A stretch of DNA of 59,907 bases from an uncultured Lachnospiraceae bacterium (GCA_947175035.1 CAMWLG010000012.1:1-59907), one strand, 5' to 3'. Counted from the stretch's first letter, positions 33,077 to 43,315 are shown. Translations and numbers: made by a program. Notes: generated by a model not told the origin, from the letters alone.

Positions 33077-33769
33077 ATGAGAATTGAACGTGTGGATGAT
33101 AAGACGGTAAAATGCTTTCTTTCCAATGAAGAGCTTGAAGAATATGAGATTGATTATAAGGATTTTGTCTTGCGCAGCGACAAGGCGAGGCAGGTAGTTC
33201 ATGATATCATTGAGCAGGCGATGGAGCAAGTAGGTTACAAGCCCCCGAAGTTCGCCTTTGATATGCAGATTATGATGCTGCCGGATCAGGGGCTGCTCCT
33301 GACCTTCTCAGAGAGCGATTCGGCAACGATTCCCAATGCGCAGCAGATCTTGGAATATTTGAAAGAAATGAAGCAGACCTTGCAGAGAACGAAGGAACAA
33401 TTGGGCATTACGGATGGCGAGAGTTCCGGCGGCAATCAGGGGAAGCTTGGTTCAGACGGTCAGGGGGATGCTCAGGTTACAAGACCCACACAGGCGATTT
33501 TTGTGTTTGAGGGACTTCGTCAGGTGATGTCTTATGCGGCGGCGCTTCCCGGCAATTTGCGGGTTAAGAGTGCTTTGTATGAGATGGATGGCTTGTATTA
33601 TCTCTATCTCCAGAAGGGCAGCGCTTCCTATGAACGTTATTCCCGCCTGTGCATTCAGGCATTGGAGTTCGGGCAGCTGCATGGTGCGGATGAAAAGCAA
33701 TTGCTTCCCTTGCAGGAACATGGAGAGTGTCTGATAGCGGAAAAGGCTTTGCAGAAGCTGAGAGGATAA
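33077..33769 (+). CDS. MecA-like adaptor protein
   Basis: A 230-aa protein. The N-terminus (MRIERVDDKTVKCFLSNEEL) matches the substrate-binding domain of MecA/YpbH and the C-terminus (about 130-225) the ClpC-binding domain; a Gly-rich linker joins them. MecA adaptors deliver proteins to the ClpC protease. AAAGGTG precedes the ATG at 33077. The 140-bp upstream gap has a possible GTTAGCC/GGGCTGAC stem of unknown role. Confidence 0.85.
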   Translation: MRIERVDDKTVKCFLSNEELEEYEIDYKDFVLRSDKARQVVHDIIEQAMEQVGYKPPKFAFDMQIMMLPDQGLLLTFSESDSATIPNAQQILEYLKEMKQTLQRTKEQLGITDGESSGGNQGKLGSDGQGDAQVTRPTQAIFVFEGLRQVMSYAAALPGNLRVKSALYEMDGLYYLYLQKGSASYERYSRLCIQALEFGQLHGADEKQLLPLQEHGECLIAEKALQKLRG

Positions 33770-33796
33770 TCAATTTATACATACGAGGAGCATGCC

Positions 33797-35482
33797 ATGT
33801 ACGAATGTCCCAATTGTAATGGGAATATGAAATTCGATATTTCCAGTCAGAATCTTTTGTGTGAGTATTGCGGCACACAGATGAACCCTTACGATTTTCA
33901 GAAAGCGTCGGATGCGAATGAGTTCACAGTAGACCGTGAAGAGTACGAGGCAACAGGATCCGAAGTGAATACATTCACGGAGGATGTATTTATGGTGAAT
34001 ATTTTCACCTGTCCGCAATGTGGCGGTGAGTTGATCAGCACTGATACCACGGCGGCTACTTTCTGCAGTTTTTGTGGTGGCTCCACCATTCTGGACAGTC
34101 GTATCAGCAAGGAGAAGCGTCCGGGTTATATCATCCCTTTCCAGAAGACAAAGGAGGATTGTAAAAGGGCTTATGGGGAGATGCTGCGCAAGGCGCCTTT
34201 TGCACCTCCGGAGTTTAAAGATGAAGAGAACATCTCCCGTTTTCGGAGTATCTATATGCCCTATTGGGTTTATTCTTTTGAAAAGAATGAGCACGTGTCT
34301 TTTCGGGGCAGTCAGACCACGCGTAGTGGCGATTATATTATCAAGAATAATTATATCTTTGAATGTGATGTGGAGGCGAAGTACAAAGGGCTTACCTTTG
34401 ATGCGGCGGCTTCTTTTTCTGACGAGTTGAGCAATGCGATTGCACCTTTTGAATGGCGGGAGGCGAGACCTTTTACCCCTGCGTATCTTAGCGGATTCTA
34501 TGCGGATACGGATGACGTGTCCTCTCAAGTTTATACAGAGGATGCCCGGGCGATTGTCACACGGGAAATGTGTAATCAGATTCGGCAGGATTCATTGTGC
34601 AAACTATTTCAATTAGGGGACGATTTGATTCAGGCTATGGAGCCGGAGATTGTGCAAAAGGAGCTTGCCATGCTGCCGGTGTGGTTTTTGACCTATCGAA
34701 GAGGCGACAGGGTCAGCTACGCGGTGGTGAACGGGCAGACGGGCAAGGTGGCAGGGGATATCCCTGTGGATAAGAAAAAGTATCTGCTGGGTTCCTTTTT
34801 GTTGGCTCTTCCGACTTTTCTATTATTGAATCTTCTGGTCAGCATGAAGGCCAATACAATGTTGATCGTCACGGCGATACTGGCGGCGATCTGTTGTGTG
34901 ATTTCTGTTTTGCAGAAAAAAGCTCTGCAGGATCGGGAAACGGGCAAGACAGACAAGGGGAAACAGTATTCGCGAAATCCTGGCGGGTCTTATAACACTG
35001 ATTTTGGGAAGGCAGCGGGTGCGCCTGATACTGCCGGCACCAAAAGGGAAACGAACACATCTCATTCTGCTAAGGTTGAGGGACAGATGAAAGCGGTTTT
35101 GCTCATTGCTTTATTTTTTGGCGCGATATTTATCCCTGGTGCGTATCGCTATACATTCTTCTCGTGTTTGTTTGTGGTGCTTACAATTGCGCGTGTAGCG
35201 AAAGGCACGACAAAGAGTGTCAAGATCATTTCCCGCAGGCAGAGCAAGCTGACGTCTCGGGAAGTGTTGGACGCTGTCAGGAAACCGGGAATCGGGTTGA
35301 TATTGGCGGTGATTGTGCTCTTGCTTCATCCTGTGTCGGATTTATATTATTATGGAGCTGCCTTGATGGTTATGGGATTGGCGGCATGGGATATTCTGGG
35401 GATGATAGAGCGGTATAATCTTCTGGCGACCAGAGAGCTTCCTCAATTTCACAAGAGGGGAGGAGACGAGTATGAGAGATAG
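33797..35482 (+). CDS. Zinc-ribbon membrane protein
   Basis: A 561-aa protein. It has an N-terminal zinc ribbon (CPNCNGNMKF ... CEYCGTQM, residues 4-34) and a second one at about 73-95 (CPQCGGELIS ... CSFCGG). A soluble domain follows, then two helices at about 333-375 and three near the C-terminus (about 430-545). The end overlaps the TPM-domain gene, so the two act together. Such pairs are common in Clostridia; function unknown. Confidence 0.72.
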   Translation: MYECPNCNGNMKFDISSQNLLCEYCGTQMNPYDFQKASDANEFTVDREEYEATGSEVNTFTEDVFMVNIFTCPQCGGELISTDTTAATFCSFCGGSTILDSRISKEKRPGYIIPFQKTKEDCKRAYGEMLRKAPFAPPEFKDEENISRFRSIYMPYWVYSFEKNEHVSFRGSQTTRSGDYIIKNNYIFECDVEAKYKGLTFDAAASFSDELSNAIAPFEWREARPFTPAYLSGFYADTDDVSSQVYTEDARAIVTREMCNQIRQDSLCKLFQLGDDLIQAMEPEIVQKELAMLPVWFLTYRRGDRVSYAVVNGQTGKVAGDIPVDKKKYLLGSFLLALPTFLLLNLLVSMKANTMLIVTAILAAICCVISVLQKKALQDRETGKTDKGKQYSRNPGGSYNTDFGKAAGAPDTAGTKRETNTSHSAKVEGQMKAVLLIALFFGAIFIPGAYRYTFFSCLFVVLTIARVAKGTTKSVKIISRRQSKLTSREVLDAVRKPGIGLILAVIVLLLHPVSDLYYYGAALMVMGLAAWDILGMIERYNLLATRELPQFHKRGGDEYER

Positions 35483-36272
35483 GATTTGTGTTCTGTTTTC
35501 TTTTATTTTGTGTCTGCTGCTGCTCGGTCACCCCATGTGTGTGAGAGCGGCTCAGGAGGCTCCTACGGATACTGCGATTTTGGGAGATGTCTATTATAAT
35601 GAGACTACCAACTACAGGGTGGTAGTGCTGGATGTGGCCAGCTTGCTCTCCGAGACGGAGAAGGGGATGCTGGTGGAGCAGGTATCGGAGATTACCGATT
35701 ATGGGAACGTGGCGTTTGTGACGATTGATAGCAACTCAGGCTCTGCAGGTGGCTTTGCAGAGAACTGTTACCATTCGCTTTTCGCCACGGAAAGCGGAAT
35801 TCTGTTTTTGATTGATATGGATAATCGGGAGATTTGGATTTATTGTGACGGTGAGATTTACCGAACCGTCACGAAGAGTTACGCGGACACCATCACGGAC
35901 AATGTGTATACCTACGCCTCGAAGGGGGCGTATTACCAATGTGCTTCCAAAGCTTTTGAGCAGGCGTATACATTGCTGGAGGGCAGGAGAATTTCCCAGC
36001 CCATGAAGTATATCTGCAATGCACTTTTGGCATTGACTGGGGCGCTGCTTTTTAATTTTGGCATTGTATGGCTGAACTCGGGGCTGAAGAAAACAGGAGA
36101 GCGCGAGATTCTTGCTCATGCGATGGGGTATTTTTCCAACACGAAGCCCACGAGACAGTTCGAGAATTCCGAGCGCACCTATTCGCCCGTATCCAGTAGC
36201 TCCAGCGGTGGCGGTGGCAGTGGCGGTGGCGGAGGAGGAAGCAGCGGTGGCGGTGGCGGCCACAGCTTTTGA
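35472..36272 (+). CDS. TPM-domain membrane protein with Gly/Ser-rich tail
   Basis: A 266-aa protein with a signal peptide (1-26), a TPM domain (about 45-175; typical blocks DYGNVAFVTID and GILFLIDMDNREIWIY), one membrane helix near 185-205 and a C-terminal run of Ser and Gly ending in HSF. The tail is typical of TPM proteins. They occur with zinc-ribbon membrane proteins, as here. Exact role unknown. Confidence 0.82.
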   Translation: MRDRICVLFSFILCLLLLGHPMCVRAAQEAPTDTAILGDVYYNETTNYRVVVLDVASLLSETEKGMLVEQVSEITDYGNVAFVTIDSNSGSAGGFAENCYHSLFATESGILFLIDMDNREIWIYCDGEIYRTVTKSYADTITDNVYTYASKGAYYQCASKAFEQAYTLLEGRRISQPMKYICNALLALTGALLFNFGIVWLNSGLKKTGEREILAHAMGYFSNTKPTRQFENSERTYSPVSSSSSGGGGSGGGGGGSSGGGGGHSF

Positions 36273-36412
36273 TGCGCAGAGCCACATACCTGTCGCATGT
36301 AGCGGGACATTGACTTTGTCAAAGTATATATTTAGAGAAAACAGGTCATGTTAATTCTGAATCGTTAAAAAGGCGGCGCAAAAGCCGTTGAAGCGGCGGG
36401 GTGGGAAGAAAT

Positions 36413-37372
36413 ATGACCTTTCGAAACATATTGATCAGGAGCATCAAGATAGCGCTGGGGGCGGTGATCTCCGTGGCATTGGCGAGGAGCCTTGGATTGC
36501 AGTATTCCTCCACGGCGGGTACGATTACGGTGCTCAGTATCGGGAACACGAAGCGGGAGACCTTGCGCAGTGCCCGCAACAGGGGGCTGGCGTATTTGTG
36601 TGCGCTTGTGTTGGCGGCATTTTGGTTTACATTGCTGGGATATGGTTTGGCAGCCTTTGCAATGTATCTTTTTTGTTTTGCCCTGCTTTGCCAGTGGGCG
36701 GGGTGGCATGAAGCAATCTCCATGAACGCGGTATTGATCTCGCATTTTCTTGCGGAGGGCAATATGGCTCCCGGGACGCTCTGGAACGAGACAACGCTTT
36801 TTCTGATTGGTGCCTGCATGGGAATCCTCGCAAATCTCCATTTGCGCCCGAAGGGAGAGGAATTCGACAGGCTGGCGGGTGAGGTGGATTCCGAGATTAA
36901 GAAAATATTGCACTATTTGTCCCTGCAGCTGCAGGAGGAATCGGATGGGGCAGGGGACGTCTGTTTTGACTGGCTGGACAATGCGTTGACGGCGGCGAGG
37001 GATTGTGCTGCGGTCAATCTCAAAAACACTTTTTTCCAGAAAAAAAATTATGAGATGGACTATATCACCATGCGCAGACAGCAGTCCAATGTATTGCGCG
37101 GTATTTATGAGAATATCCGAAGTATTCAATATCTGCCCGCGCAGGCGAGCCTGGTGGCGGGTCTGCTTGCGGAGATTGAGCAGGATTATAACCGAAATAA
37201 CCATGTGGAGGGGCTCCTGCAGCGGCTTACGGGGCTGCTGCAGGAGATGAAGGGGCAGGAGCTTCCCGCGAGCAGGGAAGAGTTTGAGGCGAGGGCTATT
37301 TTATTTTATATCATCATGCAGCTTGAAAATTTATTGGAAATCAAGCGCAGGTTTATGAAGAAATTAAAATAA
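36413..37372 (+). CDS. Aromatic acid exporter-like membrane protein (ArAE/DUF939)
   Basis: A 319-aa protein with four to six N-terminal helices (residues 5-150) and a long soluble helical C-terminus. The N-terminal block SIKIALGAVISVALARSLGL is typical of the ArAE family. GGTGGGAAG precedes the ATG at 36413. Transport function is inferred from the family. Confidence 0.8.
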   Translation: MTFRNILIRSIKIALGAVISVALARSLGLQYSSTAGTITVLSIGNTKRETLRSARNRGLAYLCALVLAAFWFTLLGYGLAAFAMYLFCFALLCQWAGWHEAISMNAVLISHFLAEGNMAPGTLWNETTLFLIGACMGILANLHLRPKGEEFDRLAGEVDSEIKKILHYLSLQLQEESDGAGDVCFDWLDNALTAARDCAAVNLKNTFFQKKNYEMDYITMRRQQSNVLRGIYENIRSIQYLPAQASLVAGLLAEIEQDYNRNNHVEGLLQRLTGLLQEMKGQELPASREEFEARAILFYIIMQLENLLEIKRRFMKKLK

Positions 37373-37393
37373 GTTTGGAGGAATCAGGGCAGT

Positions 37394-38182
37394 ATGGCGA
37401 AGAAAATCATATGTGACTCCTGTGGGGGTGAATTTGACGGCGGATTGACGAAATGTCCTTACTGTGGTACGTTAAATCCAGGCGGCGCCGAGAAGGCATA
37501 TTTGGAGAGGCTGGATGATGTGCATGAGGAGTTGGAGGATTTAAAGGGGGTTCCTGAGGAGGAAGTGCGACAGGCTGTCAAACGCTCGGGAAGCTATTTG
37601 AAAAAGGTGATTGTGGCGGTTGTCCTGTTGACCGCGGTAGTGCTTGGTGGCTTTTACATATGGGAGAGAGCTTATTATGCGGAGGCTCCGAACAGCAAGA
37701 GCGACAGGGAGAATTATTTTTGGGCGGAGGAGAATTTTCCCATCATGGATCAGATGTATGCACAGGGGGAATATGACGAACTTGTCAGATCCTTAAGTGC
37801 AGCAGAGGAGGAAGGATACAGTACTTACCGTTGGGAGCATTATGAATTTTGTAATCTGTATCAACGGATTATGTATGCGCAGGACACAATTCGTCGGGCG
37901 GCGGAAGGCCAGAAGCTCACCCAAAACAGCTGCAGTCTTTTGCTGCATGATGAGTGGTGGGTTCAGGGAATGGAGGATTCGGAGAGGTTTACAGAGGAGG
38001 AGAAGGAGATTTTAAGACCCTTGGCGAAGCCTGTTTTGGAGGATTTTGAGACTCGATGGAATTTCACGGAGGAAGAATATCAGGCAATGACGCAGGAACT
38101 GGCGGAGAATAAGGGCTATGTGTCCTTTGACACGATTGATGCCTTCCTAAAAAAATGGTACAAGGAGTATGAGAAAAAATGA
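37394..38182 (+). CDS. Zinc-ribbon protein with one membrane helix
   Basis: A 262-aa protein: zinc ribbon at 6-26 (CDSCGGEFDG ... CPYCGTLN), acidic linker, a helix at about 70-88, then an extracytoplasmic domain of about 170 residues. It overlaps the next gene by 4 bases. First of three related small membrane genes. Family not recognised beyond the ribbon. Confidence 0.7.
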   Translation: MAKKIICDSCGGEFDGGLTKCPYCGTLNPGGAEKAYLERLDDVHEELEDLKGVPEEEVRQAVKRSGSYLKKVIVAVVLLTAVVLGGFYIWERAYYAEAPNSKSDRENYFWAEENFPIMDQMYAQGEYDELVRSLSAAEEEGYSTYRWEHYEFCNLYQRIMYAQDTIRRAAEGQKLTQNSCSLLLHDEWWVQGMEDSERFTEEEKEILRPLAKPVLEDFETRWNFTEEEYQAMTQELAENKGYVSFDTIDAFLKKWYKEYEKK

Positions 38183-38919
38183 AGTGTGAATTTTGTGGAA
38201 GCAATCTGGACTTGGAGGCGGAAGTTTGTCCCCATTGCGGACAGATTAACAGACAGGCAAAACAGCATGTGGAGGATATGAAGCGATATCAGGGGGCATT
38301 TGCGGACACACAGAAGGATGTGTATACCACAGTCCGCAGGTATTCAGATATCACGGTGCGAGTTATCATAATCGCGGTGTTGGTGGTTATTTTGGCGATT
38401 CTTATGTTGGTCAAATCCAATTCCTTCAGTATTTGGCTTGAAGCCACGAGGGCGCAGAACAACATGCAAAAAGATACCCATAGGGCTATTATGGATGAAT
38501 ATTTGGAAAACGAAGATTTTTTGGGGTTTGCGGACTATTGTAATGACAAAATGATTGATGAATTTACGGATGGATTTGAGGATTATTATTACATATGTTC
38601 CACTGCTTATCACTTTCAGCAAGTATACACGGAGCTGGCAAATCGGGCATTTCCCTTGGAGAGCGATGTGTATATTGATGAGTGGCTTGGGGAGACCTTG
38701 GAATATTACTACCAATCGGTTAAGCGGGCGGATACAGAGCGTCCCTTTGTGGAGGATATGACGCTGACCAAGAAATACCTGCAGGAGATGGAGGAACAAT
38801 TGCAGGCATTGTTAATCACTTACTGTCATTTGACGGAAGAAGAGGCGGCAGGTCTTAAGGAAATGTCCAAATCCGAGAGAAATCTTTTAGTAGAGAGGAG
38901 ATTGAGCAATGCTGAATAA
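38179..38919 (+). CDS. Zinc-ribbon protein with one membrane helix
   Basis: A 246-aa protein with a zinc ribbon at residues 3-20 (CEFCGSNLD ... CPHCGQIN), a helix at about 57-77 and a helical extracytoplasmic domain. Same architecture as the preceding gene, so probably a paralogue. Overlaps both neighbours. Confidence 0.7.
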   Translation: MKCEFCGSNLDLEAEVCPHCGQINRQAKQHVEDMKRYQGAFADTQKDVYTTVRRYSDITVRVIIIAVLVVILAILMLVKSNSFSIWLEATRAQNNMQKDTHRAIMDEYLENEDFLGFADYCNDKMIDEFTDGFEDYYYICSTAYHFQQVYTELANRAFPLESDVYIDEWLGETLEYYYQSVKRADTERPFVEDMTLTKKYLQEMEEQLQALLITYCHLTEEEAAGLKEMSKSERNLLVERRLSNAE

Positions 38920-39313
38920 GTCAGAGGAGCAAGGGTTTGTTGTAGTGGCATTAAATATTGTGATAGTGATTCTCTGTGTGCTGATCATGGTGATGGGAAC
39001 TCGGACAGTGGGGGAGTTTGTAGAGTTGATCAGTCCAGATTCAATCGAAGAAAGTGATTATGTCTGGTATCTGGAAAATGAGAATTTCAACGCGATTTGG
39101 CGTGCCTATTATAATGACGTACACACTGAAGACAAACAGGAATATTATGCTTTGGCGCAATATTATGAGGCGCATATTTTCTACACAGCTTTCACTCACA
39201 CGGGTGACGCGGAAAGAGCGGAGAAATATGCAGAACGCATGGAGCAGGCGGTGAAGAAGATGGGTGGTTTTGTTGAGGTGAAAGATCGGATAGATGCTTT
39301 GGTGGGTGAGTGA
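38909..39313 (+). CDS. Small membrane-anchored protein of the zinc-ribbon set
   Basis: A 134-aa protein with one N-terminal helix (about 9-28) and a soluble domain. It lacks a zinc ribbon but overlaps the preceding gene by 11 bases and shares the anchored layout, so it looks like a shortened member of the set. Confidence 0.65.
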   Translation: MLNKSEEQGFVVVALNIVIVILCVLIMVMGTRTVGEFVELISPDSIEESDYVWYLENENFNAIWRAYYNDVHTEDKQEYYALAQYYEAHIFYTAFTHTGDAERAEKYAERMEQAVKKMGGFVEVKDRIDALVGE

Positions 39314-39323
39314 GGTGGCGTAA

Positions 39324-39500
39324 GTGGCAAGTATAATGCAAGTAAGACTAGATGATGATTTAAAAACAAGTCCATATGAAGTATTAACAGAACATGAAAT
39401 ATTATGTAAACTGGAAAAATCACATGAACATGCTGCACAGGGGATGTACAAAGATGCGATAGAAGTTTCTCGTAATATGAGGGAAAAGTATGAATTATGA
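39324..39500 (+). pseudogene. Internally deleted RelB/DinJ-like antitoxin
   Basis: A 58-aa frame from GTG at 39324 with GAGGTGG upstream. It starts like a RelB/DinJ antitoxin (SIMQVRLDDDLKT) and ends like one (CKLEKSHEHAAQGMYKDA, then a KYEL end), but the middle 30 or so residues of the dimerisation domain are missing. The next frame starts at ATG 39497 and encodes only 14 residues (MKIRCISRSIERQI), perhaps the first part of the lost toxin. Confidence 0.6.
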
Positions 39501-39563
39501 AAATAAGATGTATTAGTCGTAGTATAGAGAGGCAAATCTGAATTTAGTGGAGATATTATCAAT

Positions 39564-39968
39564 ATGATTCGGTATGCTACTGAGAAGGACTTTGAATTAT
39601 TAAGCAACTATGATAAACATATTTGTGAAACGGAATTAAAAAATTGTATAAAGACAGAAAGAATTTTACTCATGTTCCACAATGATGTTTTCATTGGATG
39701 GCTACGATACAATTTGTTTTGGGATAATATTCCTTTTATGAATATGCTGTACTTTTTAGAAGATTACAGAGGAAAAGGATATGGTAGTCAGTTAGTCAAC
39801 TTTTGGGAAAAGGAAATGTTGAAAAGTAAATATAAAATGGTTTTGACTTCCACACAATCCAATGAGCAGGCACAATTCTTTTATAGAAAAATCGGGTATG
39901 TAGATTGCGGTTCTTTATTGTTGCCTGAGGAACCTTTGGAAATTATCTTGTTAAAACATTTAGGATAG
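39564..39968 (+). CDS. GNAT-family N-acetyltransferase
   Basis: A 134-aa GNAT protein. The acetyl-CoA loop is YRGKGYGSQLV (about residues 69-79), followed by the QFFYRKIGYVDCG block typical of the fold. Substrate unknown. The base composition is more AT-rich than the genes before it, which starts the accessory part of the window. Confidence 0.88.
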   Translation: MIRYATEKDFELLSNYDKHICETELKNCIKTERILLMFHNDVFIGWLRYNLFWDNIPFMNMLYFLEDYRGKGYGSQLVNFWEKEMLKSKYKMVLTSTQSNEQAQFFYRKIGYVDCGSLLLPEEPLEIILLKHLG

Positions 39969-40009
39969 CTATCAATTTCAATTTGGGCATAAATCCGATT
40001 TTTACATTG

Positions 40010-40420
40010 ATGGGGGTATTGAGATTGAAGGTTACCAAAGAACAATTCGCAAACAAATTAGTCGAACTTTTTCCAGAAAAAAAGCAAGCGTTAGTGCAGC
40101 ATTATGAGGATTATGGAGAACTGCTGGGACATGTATTTTTTAGTGATGAAATAAATGTACCACTGTTTGAACTGTTGCAAAAAAATGATGCAAGCTTTAA
40201 AGTATCTACATATTGTCAGTTTATTGAAGAGATGTGGAGAAATGGAACAGATGATGTGGTAAATATCGTTGATGTTACGATTGCTGAGCGTTTATCAGAT
40301 GATGAAACAGTATGGAATAGATTTGGGAAAAATATATCAAAGGAATTTAAAATATACATAAACGAGGATTTAATTAAAAACAACATCGCAATGTGCGGTG
40401 TAGCAAAATTGGATATTTAA
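40010..40420 (+). CDS. Immunity-like small protein (DUF7674-like)
   Basis: A 136-aa soluble protein (FANKLVELFPEKKQALVQHY, ELLGHVFFSDEIN, VVNIVDVTIAERLSDD). It resembles a family found in loci with immunity proteins; I take it as DUF7674-like. The start is uncertain: ATG 40010 or TTG 40019, both near a GGGGG. Stands alone, followed by terminator-like hairpins. Confidence 0.6.
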   Translation: MGVLRLKVTKEQFANKLVELFPEKKQALVQHYEDYGELLGHVFFSDEINVPLFELLQKNDASFKVSTYCQFIEEMWRNGTDDVVNIVDVTIAERLSDDETVWNRFGKNISKEFKIYINEDLIKNNIAMCGVAKLDI

Positions 40421-40838
40421 TTTATCATGCAAAAACACTCCTTTGTTTTGGTGTTTGTTTTTTGTAGAAGTATTCTATTAGTTTTAAGTAGAATGTGATA
40501 TTATAATACATAGAATGCTTCAATTTGAAACAACCCCCATTTCCATTCAGTATGAAACGGTGCTTATTTTAGAAGTAAAATAGGCACCGCATTTTTATTT
40601 GTAAAGAGAAAATAGGATGATATTAGGAAACGGTGCATGAGTCATATCGAGAAATAAAAGAGGTAATTTATACGTATGATAAATTGTTGAATTTGAAATA
40701 GAATCTCTGAACAGGCACTATAGTGGTGTGCTTTTTTGCTAGAATTTTGTCAGTTTGATGCACATGTGATGCAAGAATGATGCAGGGGGATATTATACTT
40801 AAAAATATACTGGACAACAGGCAATTGAAAGGATATTT
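40421..40838 (+). other. Gap with two terminator-like hairpins, no gene seen
   Basis: Two hairpins are visible: a weak one at about 40429-40460 (AAACAC/GTGTTT then TTTTTT) and a strong one, CGGTGCTTATTTT with AAAATAGGCACCG (about 40557-40590), followed by CATTTTT. The last 150 bp must hold the promoter of the lipoprotein array; a TATTATACT box lies near 40792. No credible ORF. Confidence 0.55.
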
Positions 40839-42182
40839 ATGAAAAAAGGCAGGGTTATTTTGTTATTATTGTCAGCATTATTGCTGGTGGGATGTGGCAG
40901 CAAAGATGACGAAAACATCCCTGAACCAGATACAGCGGTGGAGGAACCCGCCGCCATATCCTCGGAGGAATCTATAGATTCACAAGAAACAGATACCATA
41001 ATTCCTGAACCACAAGTTGCAGAGGAAGAAGTTATAGAAGATCAGTCAATATCATTTGAAAGCTTTGAGGACATGGACTATGCACTGTTTCTGGAAACAG
41101 CATTTATAGACGATGGGGGAAATTATTCTTGTGCCAGACACGGGATTTTTGGTGACTTTACCAGCACCGTGAAGGAAGGGGAAAACATATATTTCCTTTT
41201 AAACGAAAAGGTGCTGGGTAATGAAATGTCGTTTTCTAATTACATAGAATGGCGCAATTATTCAGGGGAGCGTATCATAACGGTGACCCCTGACCTGAAA
41301 TGGATCATCAGCAGAAGCTTTGAGGATTATGGGACTTTTTACCATGAGAAATGGTATTGGAACAGAAAAGAGGTAAAAACACTGGATGGAGCCATAGGAT
41401 ATGATATGAGGGCCTTTATCCCCCGGAAAACCTGTGCAGGAGAATACGAAGCAATACCGGAAGATGTACTGAACAAGTTGGAACAGATGCTGAGTGAAAT
41501 ATATTTCGGATCATATAGGGAATTTGACGAGCATGTTGAGCATTGGATCTGTTTTGACGAATACGGGCAACTGTTGGCGATGCGGGAGGTGAAGGAGAAA
41601 TTTGGTCCAGACGCATATGAAGAAGACCGTGTATATGGCCCCATCTATAACGTACATAAAGAAAACTGCATCCGATTATATGACATATCAAAGGATTCGG
41701 CTGAGCTGCTGTATGAATTAACTCTTCCGGAAACGGAAGTGGTGTGGCCGATAGAGATTTCCCAGATTGTGGGAACGAAGGAGGAAGGGTGGGTCGTGTT
41801 CTCAGCGGGAGACGTCACCTATCGCATGAGCTATCCTGACGGTAGGACTGAAAAGTTAGGGGAGTTTATGTACAGAACCACCTTTTCGCCGAATGGGAGA
41901 TATATGGCTTACTGCACAGGGCATAATACCCTGTATAACAGTTGGGAACATATGGAAGGAGGGGATTTTTGCCTTGACCGGTATTACGAAATGATGGAAA
42001 GGTGGGATGCGGTTGCCCCTGGATGATATGTGAAAGATTTGGAGACAGGAAATGTGGCCTATATACCCATAATGACCTATATCCCCATGGTAATAAGTGA
42101 ACAGGATAGCAGGCGTATTTATGGCGGCAGATGTATCTGGATAGAAAAGGATAAGCTATTTGAAATAATTAATGGGGGATAA
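40839..42182 (+). pseudogene. Lipoprotein paralogue 1, nonsense mutation near the C-terminus
   Basis: The frame opens with a lipoprotein signal peptide (lipobox LLVGC, Cys19) and an acidic linker with PEPDTAVEEPAA and PEPQVAEEE units, then a 300-residue domain shared with the genes at 43316 and 44741. It stops at TGA 42024-42026, where paralogues have TGG (PGWYVKD). Reading through gives the common ending IYGGRCIWIEKDKLFEIING and a stop at 42182, overlapping the next gene as in paralogue 3. The 395-aa form may still be made, but about 50 residues are lost. Confidence 0.75.
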
Positions 42183-43281
42183 GTCTGTTATGAAAAAATT
42201 ATACATAATGGTGTTCTTAACCTTTATAGGAATTGCCTGTTTATGGATAGTTGTTTTGGGGAAAAGCTCCGAAACAAAATTATCTGAAGAAAATATAATT
42301 CCATCAGAAGAATCTATAGAATCAGAAGAAGAAAAAATTGTGGAAAATGACCAAGAATATACGAATATATGGGGAACGGATTATATTTTGGAAATTGGTT
42401 ACCATAATGGCGCTGTTGCTACTCAGGAGGATATCATTCACATAGGGCAACTATCACATTTAAAACATTTGAAGATTTCCGTGGATGACAATGAAATAGA
42501 TTTGTCACCGCTTGGCAATTTGTCGGAATTGGAATCGTTGGATATCCATATATCGTGTCTTCGTTCGCCCGATTTATCTTTTATGCAAAGGTTGACACAG
42601 TTGAAGGAATTGAGTGTTACGGTTGGCTATGAAGTGGATTTGTCACCAATCGGGAGTCTGACAGGGCTGAAACAATTAACATTGAATTCTTATGGGCTTA
42701 ATTCAGATGATTTATCATTTCTTAAAAATTTAAATGAACTTACAGAAGTGTTTATTGGCAAATGGGGTGACATAAAAGACCTTTCTTATTTTCAGGATAT
42801 GCCGCACCTGAAGAGCTTAGACATTTCTTATGTGGGTGATGTCGATTTATACTGCCTTTCTGAGGTTAAAAAGTTAGAAACACTACAGATTACAGGGGCA
42901 CATATAAGAAACATGGACGGGCTGGAGAATTTAATAAATTTAAAGCAGTTGTCTTTGAGTGATAATAGTATGGAGGCAAGGTATGGCGAAACAGAACCAT
43001 TGGATTTGCAGCCATTGACAAATTTAACCCAATTGGAATGGATAGATTTAGCAGATATCCATTTAGAAGGCATCGAGCCTTTGGCAAGTCTAAAAAACTT
43101 ACGCTCTATCAACTTAATAAATACAAAAGTAGAGGACATTTCGCCCTTGGCAGGTTTGGAGAGCCTTGACACACTATATATATTTAGAAATGATAGTGAA
43201 CTGGTAAAGGAGCAGGCAGAAACATATTTTAGCAAGCTGGAAAACGTAATTGTTACGGAGAAATACCCTCCCGGATTCTAA
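42172..43281 (+). CDS. Leucine-rich-repeat surface protein, copy 1
   Basis: A 369-aa protein with an N-terminal membrane segment (about 9-27), an acidic linker and about ten leucine-rich repeats from residue 80 on (LSPLGNLSELESLDIH, LQPLTNLTQLEWIDLADI, ISPLAGLESLDTLYIF). LRR domains bind proteins. The start overlaps the upstream lipoprotein frame. The first half is identical to copy 2 at 46074. Confidence 0.85.
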   Translation: MGDKSVMKKLYIMVFLTFIGIACLWIVVLGKSSETKLSEENIIPSEESIESEEEKIVENDQEYTNIWGTDYILEIGYHNGAVATQEDIIHIGQLSHLKHLKISVDDNEIDLSPLGNLSELESLDIHISCLRSPDLSFMQRLTQLKELSVTVGYEVDLSPIGSLTGLKQLTLNSYGLNSDDLSFLKNLNELTEVFIGKWGDIKDLSYFQDMPHLKSLDISYVGDVDLYCLSEVKKLETLQITGAHIRNMDGLENLINLKQLSLSDNSMEARYGETEPLDLQPLTNLTQLEWIDLADIHLEGIEPLASLKNLRSINLINTKVEDISPLAGLESLDTLYIFRNDSELVKEQAETYFSKLENVIVTEKYPPGF

Positions 43282-43315
43282 TATATAAGTGGAAATCAAT
43301 TAAGGAGAATTATAA

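Noticed and set aside
36187..36272. Gly/Ser-rich tract as a separate repeat element
   Set aside because: It is the in-frame C-terminal tail of the TPM protein, typical of that family.
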